Source: Deltaproteobacteria bacterium
GTDB lineage: Bacteria; Bdellovibrionota; JACOXK01; 2-02-FULL-40-11
Reading direction: 5' to 3'
Assembly (NCBI GenBank): GCA_016193165.1
Contig: JACPST010000008.1
Span: forward strand, 1-5,448
DNA: 5,448 nucleotides
How positions within the stretch are numbered: position 1 is the first letter of the stretch; every line of letters starts with the position of its first letter. Below, one piece after another: positions 1 through 5,222 of this stretch. Below the pieces are notes generated by a model. The model was not told the origin of the DNA, did no database searches, and saw only the letters and a program-made list of their open reading frames with translations. Made by a program: the position numbers and the translations under genes.

Positions 1-830
1 GTTGCGGCGTGGATTAAAGCTGAAACAGGCGTGGGTCCTTCCATGGCATCGGGAAGCCAAATATGGAGTGGAAATTGGGCGGATTTTCCAACTGCTCCTA
101 GAAAAATGCAAACTCCAGCAAGGGTTAAAAGAGAAATTCCTAAAAATTCTCCGGAAAACCTGCCTTGGGTGACATGATCAAAAATAGGCTCGAAATGTAA
201 AAGCCCGTTCGTCTCAAAAAAGATGATTAGGATTCCAATAAACATACCGACATCGCCAATGCGTGTGACGATAAAGGCTTTTTTACCCGCTTGGGCTGCT
301 TCTGGTTTTTCAAACCAAAAAGCAATTAAAAGATAGGAAGCTAAACCCACAAGTTCCCAAAAAATGTAGAGAGCAAAGAGATTGTCGGCGAGCACAAGTC
401 CAATCATTGAAAAAGAAAAAAAGGAAAGATAGGCAAAGTAGCGACTATATCTGGGATCATCGTGCATGTAGCCTATCGAATAAAGAAAAACTAAAAAACT
501 AACGGTGGTGATCACAAGAAGCATAAGCACAGTAACAGGATCAACCAAAATTCCCATGGCGAGTTGAAAGCTGGGTAGATCAATCCATGTCCAAGAGGCG
601 GTCCATCGAAATTGGGGGCCGGAAGACAAAAGGTCAATAAATAAGAGCGTAGACAAAGCAAAAGAAATAAAAATAGTTCCTACCGATACCCAATCTCCCC
701 CTCGAAAAAGTCTTTTGCCAACAAAAATTTGAATGACAAAACCTAAAAGCGGCATTCCAAGAATGACAAGAATGGCTGTGGTCATGGGATCAAAGGAAGG
801 TAAAAATTTTAAAAAAAGACTCTCTAGCAT
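1..830 (-). CDS. nuoL: NADH-quinone oxidoreductase subunit L (NuoL), N-terminal 276 residues; runs off the left edge
   Basis: NuoL is the large distal antiporter-like proton-pumping subunit of the membrane arm of respiratory complex I. Reading the minus strand from ATG at 830 gives 276 uninterrupted codons up to the window edge. Family motifs are unmistakable: FWELVGLASYLLI near residues 158-169, FEKPEAAQAGKKAFI near 173-187, RIGD at 190-193, and GKSAQFPLHIWLPDAMEGP at 248-266 followed by SALIHAA. The charged residues expected in the proton path are present: Glu159, Arg190, Asp193, Lys249 and His274, which I align to E. coli Glu144, Arg175, Asp178, Lys229 and His254. The start is supported by an AAGGA ribosome binding site six bases upstream. 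The gene overlaps the end of nuoK by 7 bases. The C-terminal part, including the long lateral helix, lies outside the window. nuoM and nuoN probably follow, which is inference. Confidence 0.97.
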   Translation of the reverse strand, partial: MLESLFLKFLPSFDPMTTAILVILGMPLLGFVIQIFVGKRLFRGGDWVSVGTIFISFALSTLLFIDLLSSGPQFRWTASWTWIDLPSFQLAMGILVDPVTVLMLLVITTVSFLVFLYSIGYMHDDPRYSRYFAYLSFFSFSMIGLVLADNLFALYIFWELVGLASYLLIAFWFEKPEAAQAGKKAFIVTRIGDVGMFIGILIIFFETNGLLHFEPIFDHVTQGRFSGEFLGISLLTLAGVCIFLGAVGKSAQFPLHIWLPDAMEGPTPVSALIHAA

Positions 831-1138
831 TTCAGATCCTTAATATCTTCAATATTAACTGTAGTTTTATTTTGATAAATCCGAAGAATAATGGCCAAAG
901 CCACCACAACTTCCGACGCGGCGATTAAGAAAATAAAAAGCGCGAAAATTTGGCCTGAAAGATCCGAAGCGACATATTTGGAGAAGGCCACAAAATTAAT
1001 TCCAGCAGAATTCATGACAAGCTCAATTCCCATGAGGATTCCCACAGAATTTTTCCGAGACAAAATCCCAATAATACCCAGGACAAATAAAATTGCAGAT
1101 AAAATAAGATAATGTCTTAAGTCTACGGCAAACATCAT
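824..1138 (-). CDS. nuoK: NADH-quinone oxidoreductase subunit K (NuoK)
   Basis: NuoK is a small three-helix proton-channel subunit of the complex I membrane arm (ND4L homologue). The 104 residues match the usual family length of about 100. Three hydrophobic helices run from about residues 10-27, 31-53 and 62-86. Helices two and three carry the conserved acidic residues Glu39 (MGIELVMN) and Glu76 (AASEVVVALAI), corresponding to E. coli NuoK Glu36 and Glu72. The gene starts at a double ATG. A strong GAGGAG lies 3 bases before the first ATG and 6 before the second (1135), so the second may be the true start and would shorten the protein by one residue. The first ATG overlaps the nuoJ stop codon by 4 bases. 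The short tail after helix three (residues 87-104, ending LKC) is hydrophilic. Confidence 0.97.
   Translation of the reverse strand: MMFAVDLRHYLILSAILFVLGIIGILSRKNSVGILMGIELVMNSAGINFVAFSKYVASDLSGQIFALFIFLIAASEVVVALAIILRIYQNKTTVNIEDIKDLKC
837..841 (-). promoter_or_regulatory. Ribosome binding site of nuoL
   Basis: On the minus strand AAGGA stands six bases before the ATG at 830, inside the 3' end of nuoK. It decides the nuoL start in favour of 830 over the later in-frame ATG at 785. Confidence 0.7.
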
Positions 1139-1629
1139 TTGCTCCTCGCTAAGATAATCGCCCCAATTAAAGCCGCCAGTAAAAGTATGGATGCCAGTTC
1201 AAAAGGTAAAAGATAATCGGTGAGCAGAAGATCTCCTAAGCGACTTGTGGTTGGAAGAGGAGCTTCATCTGTGAGTGTCATGTTCCAAGGGGTAGTCAAA
1301 ATAAATTTGAGTAAAAATCCTAAAAGAACACTGCCTAAAATGATGGGCATAATCTTTTTCTTTTTTTCATCTTGAAATTTTGCCCCATAAATGTCTTTAG
1401 ACAGCATCACCGCAAATAAGATTAATACTAAAATCCCTCCCACATAGATTAAAACTTGTGTAGCCGCGATAAAATCCGCTCCCAAGAGGATATAAATTCC
1501 AGCCACGCCAAAAAAAGATCCAAAGAGAGATAGCCCTGCATAAAGAATATTGGGGTGAAACACACACACAATAGCTGGAAGAAGTGTAATCAGAGCAAAA
1601 ATATAAAAGAAGAAGTCTTGAGCGGTCAT
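1135..1629 (-). CDS. nuoJ: NADH-quinone oxidoreductase subunit J (NuoJ)
   Basis: NuoJ (ND6 homologue) is a five-helix membrane subunit of complex I near the quinone chamber; its third helix is linked to conformational coupling. The 164 residues match the family length. The diagnostic core HPNILYAGLSLF begins near residue 25 and is followed by ATQVLIYVGGILVLILFAVML (helix 3, with the glycine pair of the pi-bulge region). The C-terminal signature DYLLPFELASILLLAALIGA lies near residues 138-157. I place the start at ATG 1629 and not at the in-frame ATG at 1638. An AGGA sits 8 bases before 1629, while AGG directly abuts 1638, and 1629 gives the common 4-base ATGA overlap with the nuoH stop. A lysine-rich loop (EKKKKI) separates helices 3 and 4. 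nuoI, which normally sits just upstream, is missing here. Confidence 0.95.
   Translation of the reverse strand: MTAQDFFFYIFALITLLPAIVCVFHPNILYAGLSLFGSFFGVAGIYILLGADFIAATQVLIYVGGILVLILFAVMLSKDIYGAKFQDEKKKKIMPIILGSVLLGFLLKFILTTPWNMTLTDEAPLPTTSRLGDLLLTDYLLPFELASILLLAALIGAIILARSK
1142..1147 (-). promoter_or_regulatory. Ribosome binding site of nuoK
   Basis: GAGGAG on the minus strand is the best Shine-Dalgarno match in the nuo cluster. Its spacing (6 bases) fits the second of two adjacent ATG codons better than the first (3 bases). Confidence 0.7.
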
Positions 1630-2735
1630 GAGCCCCATCCTAAAAGAGCATAAATCATTTCTGGAACTCCTTTTCCTTTAAAAAGCGCCATCCAAAAAGC
1701 CGTTCCCAAAAGACACACAAAAGAAAAAGGAACCAAAACTTCCCAACATAGTTTCATCAGTTGATCTACGCGATACCGAGGCAATGTCCAGCGAATCCAC
1801 ATCATTACAAGTAAAAGAAGAATCGCCTTGGCCATAAATACCATCACTTGAAGAGGCATTCTTAAGGGCAGAGCAAGCCCTGAAATATCAATGAACGGGG
1901 GATGCCAGCCCCCTAAAAAAAGAGTTGCGGCTACAGCACAAATGACAAAACACTCGGCATATTCAATGAGAAAGAAAATAGCAAAACGCATGCCGCTATA
2001 TTCGGTGTTATAGCCTGAAACAAGTTCTGAATCAGCCTCTGGAATATCAAAGGGCGTGCGGTTGGCTTCCGCAAGAGCAGCGATGTAATACACAAATGCG
2101 GCAATAAACATAAAAGGATTGTGAAAAATATTCCAATGATAGGGAGATTGGTTTTTAACAATTTGAGTCATATCGAGAGTGCCTGCCACCAATACCGCCG
2201 TTAAAATACAAAGAGCGACAGGAATTTCAAAAGAAACAATTTGAGCTGCCGCGCGCATACCTCCCAGCAAAGACCATTTGTTATTAGAAGCCCAACCTCC
2301 CAAAATAAGTCCCAGAGCCACCATCGAAGTAATAGCAATCAGGTAAAAAATTCCAATATTGAGATTGGCTAAAATGACATTTTCGGCAAACGGAATGACG
2401 GCATAAGCTGCGGCGCCACTTAAAAAAATAATCATGGGAGAGAGAATAAAAAGTTTTTTATCAGCTAAAGCAGGAATAATATCTTCTTTTAAAAGAAGTT
2501 TTAGAGCATCCGCAATCCATTGCAAGATGCCATAGGGGCCAACGACATTGGGGCCAATGCGGGCCTGGATATCCCCTGCAATTTTCCGTTCGATATAAAC
2601 GGCGATTCCAGCAAAGGGAAAGAGAAATAAAAATAAAAGTCCCAAAATGCAGATGAGACTATAAAACCAAAGAGGCAGGATTCCTAAGAGAGGCCAAGAT
2701 TCAAACAATTCTTTTAAAAATTCAGGCAAGGACAC
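1626..2735 (-). CDS. nuoH: NADH-quinone oxidoreductase subunit H (NuoH)
   Basis: NuoH (ND1 homologue) anchors the peripheral arm to the membrane arm of complex I and forms much of the quinone-binding chamber. The 369 residues are somewhat longer than E. coli NuoH (325). Conserved blocks appear in order: ERKIAGDIQARIGPNVVGP at 49-67 leading into LQWIADALKLLLKED; GGMRAAAQIVSFEIP at 158-172; AEANRTPFDIPEADSELVSG at 222-241 followed by YNTEYSGMRFA; and RWTLPRYRVDQLMKLCWE at 315-332. About eight hydrophobic helices are visible. The start is a GTG at 2735, the only start codon in the short stretch after the in-frame stop at 2739-2741. It lacks a good Shine-Dalgarno sequence and lies inside nuoA (22-base overlap), so translation is probably coupled to nuoA. 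A TTG at 2708, just past the nuoA stop, is a poorer alternative with no ribosome binding site. Confidence 0.96.
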   Translation of the reverse strand: MSLPEFLKELFESWPLLGILPLWFYSLICILGLLFLFLFPFAGIAVYIERKIAGDIQARIGPNVVGPYGILQWIADALKLLLKEDIIPALADKKLFILSPMIIFLSGAAAYAVIPFAENVILANLNIGIFYLIAITSMVALGLILGGWASNNKWSLLGGMRAAAQIVSFEIPVALCILTAVLVAGTLDMTQIVKNQSPYHWNIFHNPFMFIAAFVYYIAALAEANRTPFDIPEADSELVSGYNTEYSGMRFAIFFLIEYAECFVICAVAATLFLGGWHPPFIDISGLALPLRMPLQVMVFMAKAILLLLVMMWIRWTLPRYRVDQLMKLCWEVLVPFSFVCLLGTAFWMALFKGKGVPEMIYALLGWGS

Positions 2736-3124
2736 GGCTTATGATTCTTTCTTTGAGCGGGTGGTCTTAATCCCCACGCATAGGCAAACCCAATGAGTAA
2801 AATTCCAATAAACAAGGCCACTTCTGCAAACACCAAAAGCCCCTTCCCCGCTTGAGAGATCATCCATTGGCGAAAGGTCGCTCCAATGGGAAACATGAGG
2901 ACAACCTCAACATCAAAAATTAAAAATAAAATCGCAATGACATAAAAACGTAAATTAAACTGAACCCAAGAGCCTCCTACCGGCTCTTCACCGCATTCAT
3001 AACTCGTCAATTTTTTGGGATCAGGATTGGAGGGGCGTAAAATCTTTCCCACCAAAAGAATCAAAGGAACCATTCCAGCTCCGATGATTAAAAAAATGAG
3101 AACGGTTGCAAATTGAGTATACAT
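2714..3124 (-). CDS. nuoA: NADH-quinone oxidoreductase subunit A (NuoA)
   Basis: NuoA (ND3 homologue) is a three-helix membrane subunit at the junction of the two arms of complex I. The 136 residues fall in the family range. After helix one (about 5-28) comes the conserved loop RPSNPDPKKLTSYECGEEP (30-48), with the cysteine (Cys44) matching the redox-state-sensitive ND3 loop cysteine. Helix two carries RFYVIAILFLIFDVEVVLMF (59-78), with the invariant acidic DVE motif. Helix three spans about 96-117. The basic, cysteine-containing tail after residue 119 (RPPAQRKNHKPCPCLNF) is not a family feature, and its last seven codons overlap the start of nuoH. No clear Shine-Dalgarno sequence precedes the ATG. 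This is the first gene of the leftward nuo cluster. In most genomes nuoB follows, whereas here nuoH follows directly. Confidence 0.96.
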   Translation of the reverse strand: MYTQFATVLIFLIIGAGMVPLILLVGKILRPSNPDPKKLTSYECGEEPVGGSWVQFNLRFYVIAILFLIFDVEVVLMFPIGATFRQWMISQAGKGLLVFAEVALFIGILLIGFAYAWGLRPPAQRKNHKPCPCLNF

Positions 3125-3133
3125 AGTTTATGA

Positions 3134-3169
3134 ATGTCATCTTAATCCTCGTTTTCGCGGGGATGACAT
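3134..3169. repeat. Imperfect palindrome resembling dispersed GTCAT-CCCGCG type intergenic repeats
   Basis: The outer arms ATGTCATC (3134-3141) and GATGACAT (3162-3169) are perfect inverted repeats. An alternative inner stem pairs ATCCTCG (3145-3151) with CGGGGAT (3158-3164) through one G-T pair. Read on the minus strand it begins GTCATCCCCGCGAAAACG, which resembles the short palindromic repeats (consensus like GTCATTCCCGCGAAAGCGGG) that I recall as scattered between genes in Neisseria (dRS3) and other proteobacteria. The second half is degenerate. If transcribed with nuoA it would form a hairpin in the leader. There is no T-run in either direction, so it is not a typical terminator. Only one copy lies in this window. 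Confidence 0.5.
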
Positions 3170-3188
3170 AAGCAAAAAATCCCTTTGA

Positions 3189-3217
3189 GGTCTAACTTAA
3201 GTGAAATTTCTTGTCAA
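3189..3217 (-). promoter_or_regulatory. Possible promoter of the nuo cluster
   Basis: On the minus strand a perfect TTGACA (-35, positions 3217-3212) is followed after 17 bases by TAGACC (3194-3189), which matches the -10 consensus at only three positions. The -35 shares its bases with the rightward promoter of the neighbouring hydrolase. A transcript from here would have a leader of about 55-60 bases that includes the palindrome at 3134-3169. The weak -10 keeps confidence low. Confidence 0.3.
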
Positions 3218-3240
3218 TAAACTTCACCCTAGGGTATGAT
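3211..3240 (+). promoter_or_regulatory. Sigma70-type promoter of the exported hydrolase gene
   Basis: TTGTCA (3211-3216) and TATGAT (3235-3240) each match the sigma70 consensus at five of six bases, with an 18-base spacer. The -10 box ends six bases before the ATG at 3247, so transcription should start at or within a base of the ATG and give a leaderless mRNA. A perfect 10-bp palindrome fills the right end of the spacer. Confidence 0.7.
3226..3235. promoter_or_regulatory. 10-bp perfect palindrome ACCCTAGGGT within the promoter spacer
   Basis: ACCCTAGGGT is a perfect inverted repeat that abuts and shares one base with the -10 box. The position suits an operator bound by a dimeric repressor or activator, but no regulator gene is in view and the palindrome is short, so the role is speculative. 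Confidence 0.3.
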
Positions 3241-3246
3241 AACTCT

Positions 3247-4107
3247 ATGAAAAAAGCCATTTTTATCTCTTTTTTGATGTTTTTTTGTTCAGTGAGTTTG
3301 GCTACGGATTTTTCTTCAGTTTTTGAAGCTGCTCTTCAAAATAAATTAAATATTTCTGATGAACAAATTGACAAAGGACGTGAGTTTTGCTGGGTCTTTG
3401 TCACGGGATTCTTAAATGAAGGAGCAGGATGGGTGGCACGCTACTTTGGAGACAACCGAGATCGATTAAAAACCTATGTTCCTGGAGAAGTATATGTTCT
3501 CAGACCTTCTTCGAGAAACTCGATTGAAGAAAACTCAGGAATTCTTTTGAAACAACTTCATGAAATTTATGAAAGGCATCATAAAAAAATCATTGTGATT
3601 ACCCACAGTAAAGGAAGCCCGGAGACTTTAAAAATGCTTGCCGATGAGCCGCAAACGACTTCTCGGATGGTGCAGGCGGTGCTGACGATCCAAGCCGCGT
3701 TTGGAAGCAAAGTAGCGGATCTTCTTGAGGGGAATCCTTTTAAAGCAGCAGGGCTCAAATCTCTCACAACTCAAGAATCCGATCGTATTTTTTCTTCAGA
3801 TGTCATTGAAGTTTTGGCCCAGCATCCCGTGCCGATTTATTTTTTACGGACCAGTCAAAAAGTGGGTGGAAAAGGAAATTCGGTGGCCCTTGGAATTTTA
3901 TGGTCAGCAAAATACTTAAGTTTCTATGGGGAAAACGATGGTCTTATTACAGTTGAGCGACAAAAACTTTCTGGTGTAGGTGTCGATTTAGGAATCATTA
4001 ATGCCGATCATACGGATACCGTACTCGATCCTCCTTCCAGTAATACCCCTTCTTCTTTTCGCCATGCGCTGATGGACGCGATTTTCTTTTATTTAATGTC
4101 TCGTTAG
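3247..4107 (+). CDS. Exported alpha/beta-hydrolase (lipase/esterase-like) protein, substrate unknown
   Basis: The 286-residue product begins with a signal peptide (MKKAIFISFLMFFCSVSLA, cleavage likely after residue 19), so it should act in the periplasm or outside the cell. The mature part reads as an alpha/beta-hydrolase. FVTGFLNE (about 51-58) suits the first strand and oxyanion-hole loop. IIVITHSKGS (115-124) is the nucleophile elbow with Ser121, in the variant form Thr-His-Ser-Lys-Gly instead of Gly-x-Ser-x-Gly. Asp231 in YGENDGLITVER and His255 in NADHTDTV are in the right order and setting for the rest of the triad, as in lipases. The start is ATG 3247. An in-frame TTG at 3211 would add 12 codons, but that TTG belongs to the -35 box and would put non-signal residues before the Lys-Lys. 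No ribosome binding site is present. The gene converges on the DsbA-like gene with a 4-base gap. The hydrolase fold is well supported, but its substrate is not. Confidence 0.85.
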   Translation: MKKAIFISFLMFFCSVSLATDFSSVFEAALQNKLNISDEQIDKGREFCWVFVTGFLNEGAGWVARYFGDNRDRLKTYVPGEVYVLRPSSRNSIEENSGILLKQLHEIYERHHKKIIVITHSKGSPETLKMLADEPQTTSRMVQAVLTIQAAFGSKVADLLEGNPFKAAGLKSLTTQESDRIFSSDVIEVLAQHPVPIYFLRTSQKVGGKGNSVALGILWSAKYLSFYGENDGLITVERQKLSGVGVDLGIINADHTDTVLDPPSSNTPSSFRHALMDAIFFYLMSR

Positions 4108-4111
4108 GCTG

Positions 4112-5155
4112 CTATTTTTTCGCGAGTTCTTCATTAACAACATCCTCAATCGCTTTTTGAGGAACATTGCCTACAACAATTTTTCCATTGATAAAAAGGG
4201 TAGGTGTGGAGCGGACACCAGCTTCTTGACCTTCTAAAAGTTCTTTTTGAATTTTAGCAAATTTTTCTCCACTATCCAAGCATTGTTTAAACTTGGCCAA
4301 ATCCAGTTTTAAGTTTTCAGCATATTTTTCAAGATCAGCTCTTTGAAGATTTTGTTGATTTTCAAAAAGTTTATCATGAAATGGCCAAAATTTCCCTTGG
4401 TCATGGGCGCACAGTGAAGCTTGATGCGCCAACACGGCATTGGCGTGACGACTTAAAGGGAATGCTTTAAAAGTAAGGTTTACCGCGCGGCCATATTTTT
4501 TGAGGACTTTATCCACTGTTTTGGTTAGGCCTCCACAAAAGGGACACTCGAAATCCGAGAATTCAACAATCTTCACTTTTGCGTTTTCTCCCCCTTTCAA
4601 TGGGGCGGGAGTCAAGTTGAGAGTGACTCGAGGGCGTTCGGGTTTTTCTAAATACACTTGAGCACGGGCTGTTTTTTTAAGCCGTTCCACATATTTTTCA
4701 TAGGCTTCCTTCTGGTGTTCGTTTTGTAAAAAATTTCGGATGCGTTCCTCATATTGTTCTTTTGTTCCTTTGAGATGCTCTTTTTGTTGTTCATAAAATT
4801 TGTCTATATCTTTATTTGAAACCTTTTTGACGTTTCTTTGGACTTCTCGTTCTAAAAGTTCATTGACGCTCATCTTGCGTCGGGCTGCCTCTTTTTCCAG
4901 GACAATTTTCCCAACCATCTCTTCAATTTTTCTCTTTTTAAGTTCAAAGATATTAGATTGCAGTTCATAGAGATCGACACTGAGGGCCTGATGGAGTTCA
5001 GCTTCTGTGATTTTTCTTCCAAAGACTTCTGCGGCAATTTTATTCGGATCTCCCTCACAAGAGACAGAAGAAGTGTCTGCGTAAGCCCCAGAAGATAAAA
5101 TGAAAGATAAAGTTAAAGATAAACCCAAAAATAGAGAATAAATTAGTTTTTTCAT
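4112..5155 (-). CDS. Exported SurA/PpiC-like chaperone segment fused to a DsbA-family thioredoxin domain
   Basis: The 347-residue product carries a signal peptide (residues 1-26, ending SSGAYA, no lipobox) and should act in the periplasm. Residues about 38-170 are a charged, helical segment opening with AAEVFGRKITEAEL, followed by EEMVGKIVLEKEAARR and VSNKDIDKFYEQQ. This is the pattern of the N-terminal chaperone domain of SurA/PrsA-like foldases, without a recognisable parvulin catalytic domain. Residues about 185-347 are a DsbA-like thioredoxin fold: VKIVEFSDFECPFCGG with the redox pair Cys204/Cys207, then ASLCAHDQGKFWPFHDKLF, and GVRSTPTLFING with the cis-proline Pro318. Cys249 and Cys292 probably form a second structural disulfide, as in Com1/BdbD-type relatives. 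The likely job is thiol-disulfide oxidation or isomerisation of secreted proteins, with the front half holding substrate. An in-frame TTG at 5191 would add 12 codons, but it lies in the -35 box. No ribosome binding site is present. Confidence 0.9.
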   Translation of the reverse strand: MKKLIYSLFLGLSLTLSFILSSGAYADTSSVSCEGDPNKIAAEVFGRKITEAELHQALSVDLYELQSNIFELKKRKIEEMVGKIVLEKEAARRKMSVNELLEREVQRNVKKVSNKDIDKFYEQQKEHLKGTKEQYEERIRNFLQNEHQKEAYEKYVERLKKTARAQVYLEKPERPRVTLNLTPAPLKGGENAKVKIVEFSDFECPFCGGLTKTVDKVLKKYGRAVNLTFKAFPLSRHANAVLAHQASLCAHDQGKFWPFHDKLFENQQNLQRADLEKYAENLKLDLAKFKQCLDSGEKFAKIQKELLEGQEAGVRSTPTLFINGKIVVGNVPQKAIEDVVNEELAKK

Positions 5156-5161
5156 AGAGCT

Positions 5162-5191
5162 ATTATGGTCTTGGCCTACCTTCGTAGTCAA
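5162..5191 (-). promoter_or_regulatory. Sigma70-type promoter of the DsbA-like fusion gene
   Basis: On the minus strand TTGACT (5191-5186) and CATAAT (5167-5162) each match the sigma70 consensus at five of six bases, with an 18-base spacer. The -10 ends six bases before ATG 5155, so the mRNA should start at or next to the ATG. The geometry is identical to that of the hydrolase promoter at 3211-3240. Confidence 0.7.
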
Positions 5192-5202
5192 GTAAAACTA
5201 AT

Positions 5203-5208
5203 TATGCT
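5203..5208 (+). promoter_or_regulatory. Possible -10 box of the rightward mfd-like gene
   Basis: TATGCT matches the -10 consensus at four of six positions and would place the transcription start about 8 bases before the ATG at 5223. No convincing -35 stands 16-18 bases upstream, and no Shine-Dalgarno sequence lies before the ATG. This is a weak assignment. Confidence 0.25.
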
Positions 5209-5222
5209 AAGCTTTGAATTTA

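Noticed and set aside
891..1112. Plus-strand 73-codon ORF opposite nuoK
   Set aside because: It is the antisense of nuoK, shows no domain-like pattern, and has no promoter of its own.
1340..1380. Programmed frameshifting at the T-rich (lysine-coding) run in nuoJ
   Set aside because: The frame stays open with correct family motifs on both sides, so the run encodes an ordinary lysine-rich loop.
1931..2161. Minus-strand 76-codon ORF within nuoH
   Set aside because: It is an out-of-frame reading of nuoH, whose true frame carries the conserved motifs.
2714..2770. CPC in the NuoA tail as a metal-binding motif or a NuoB remnant
   Set aside because: The two cysteines lie in the read-through overlap with nuoH and do not match the NuoB cluster-binding pattern.
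3211..3246. TTG start for the hydrolase giving 12 extra residues
   Set aside because: The TTG is part of the -35 box, there is no ribosome binding site, and the extension would disrupt the signal peptide N-terminus.
3247..3306. Lipoprotein signal in the hydrolase (cysteine at residue 14)
   Set aside because: The cysteine lies within the hydrophobic core and is not preceded by a lipobox. A standard signal peptidase I site at residue 19 fits better.
3579..3919. Two short ORFs overlapping the hydrolase gene on either strand, and a similar one at 4870-5058 in the DsbA-like gene
   Set aside because: They are shadow frames of clearly coding genes with no independent support.
4095..4126. Hairpin plus T-run terminator between the convergent genes
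   Set aside because: Only a 4-bp CTCG/CGAG match flanks the T-run, and the T-run comes before the second arm, so the geometry is wrong.
5156..5191. TTG start for the DsbA-like protein giving 12 extra residues
   Set aside because: Same reasoning: the TTG lies in the -35 hexamer and the signal peptide begins cleanly at ATG 5155.
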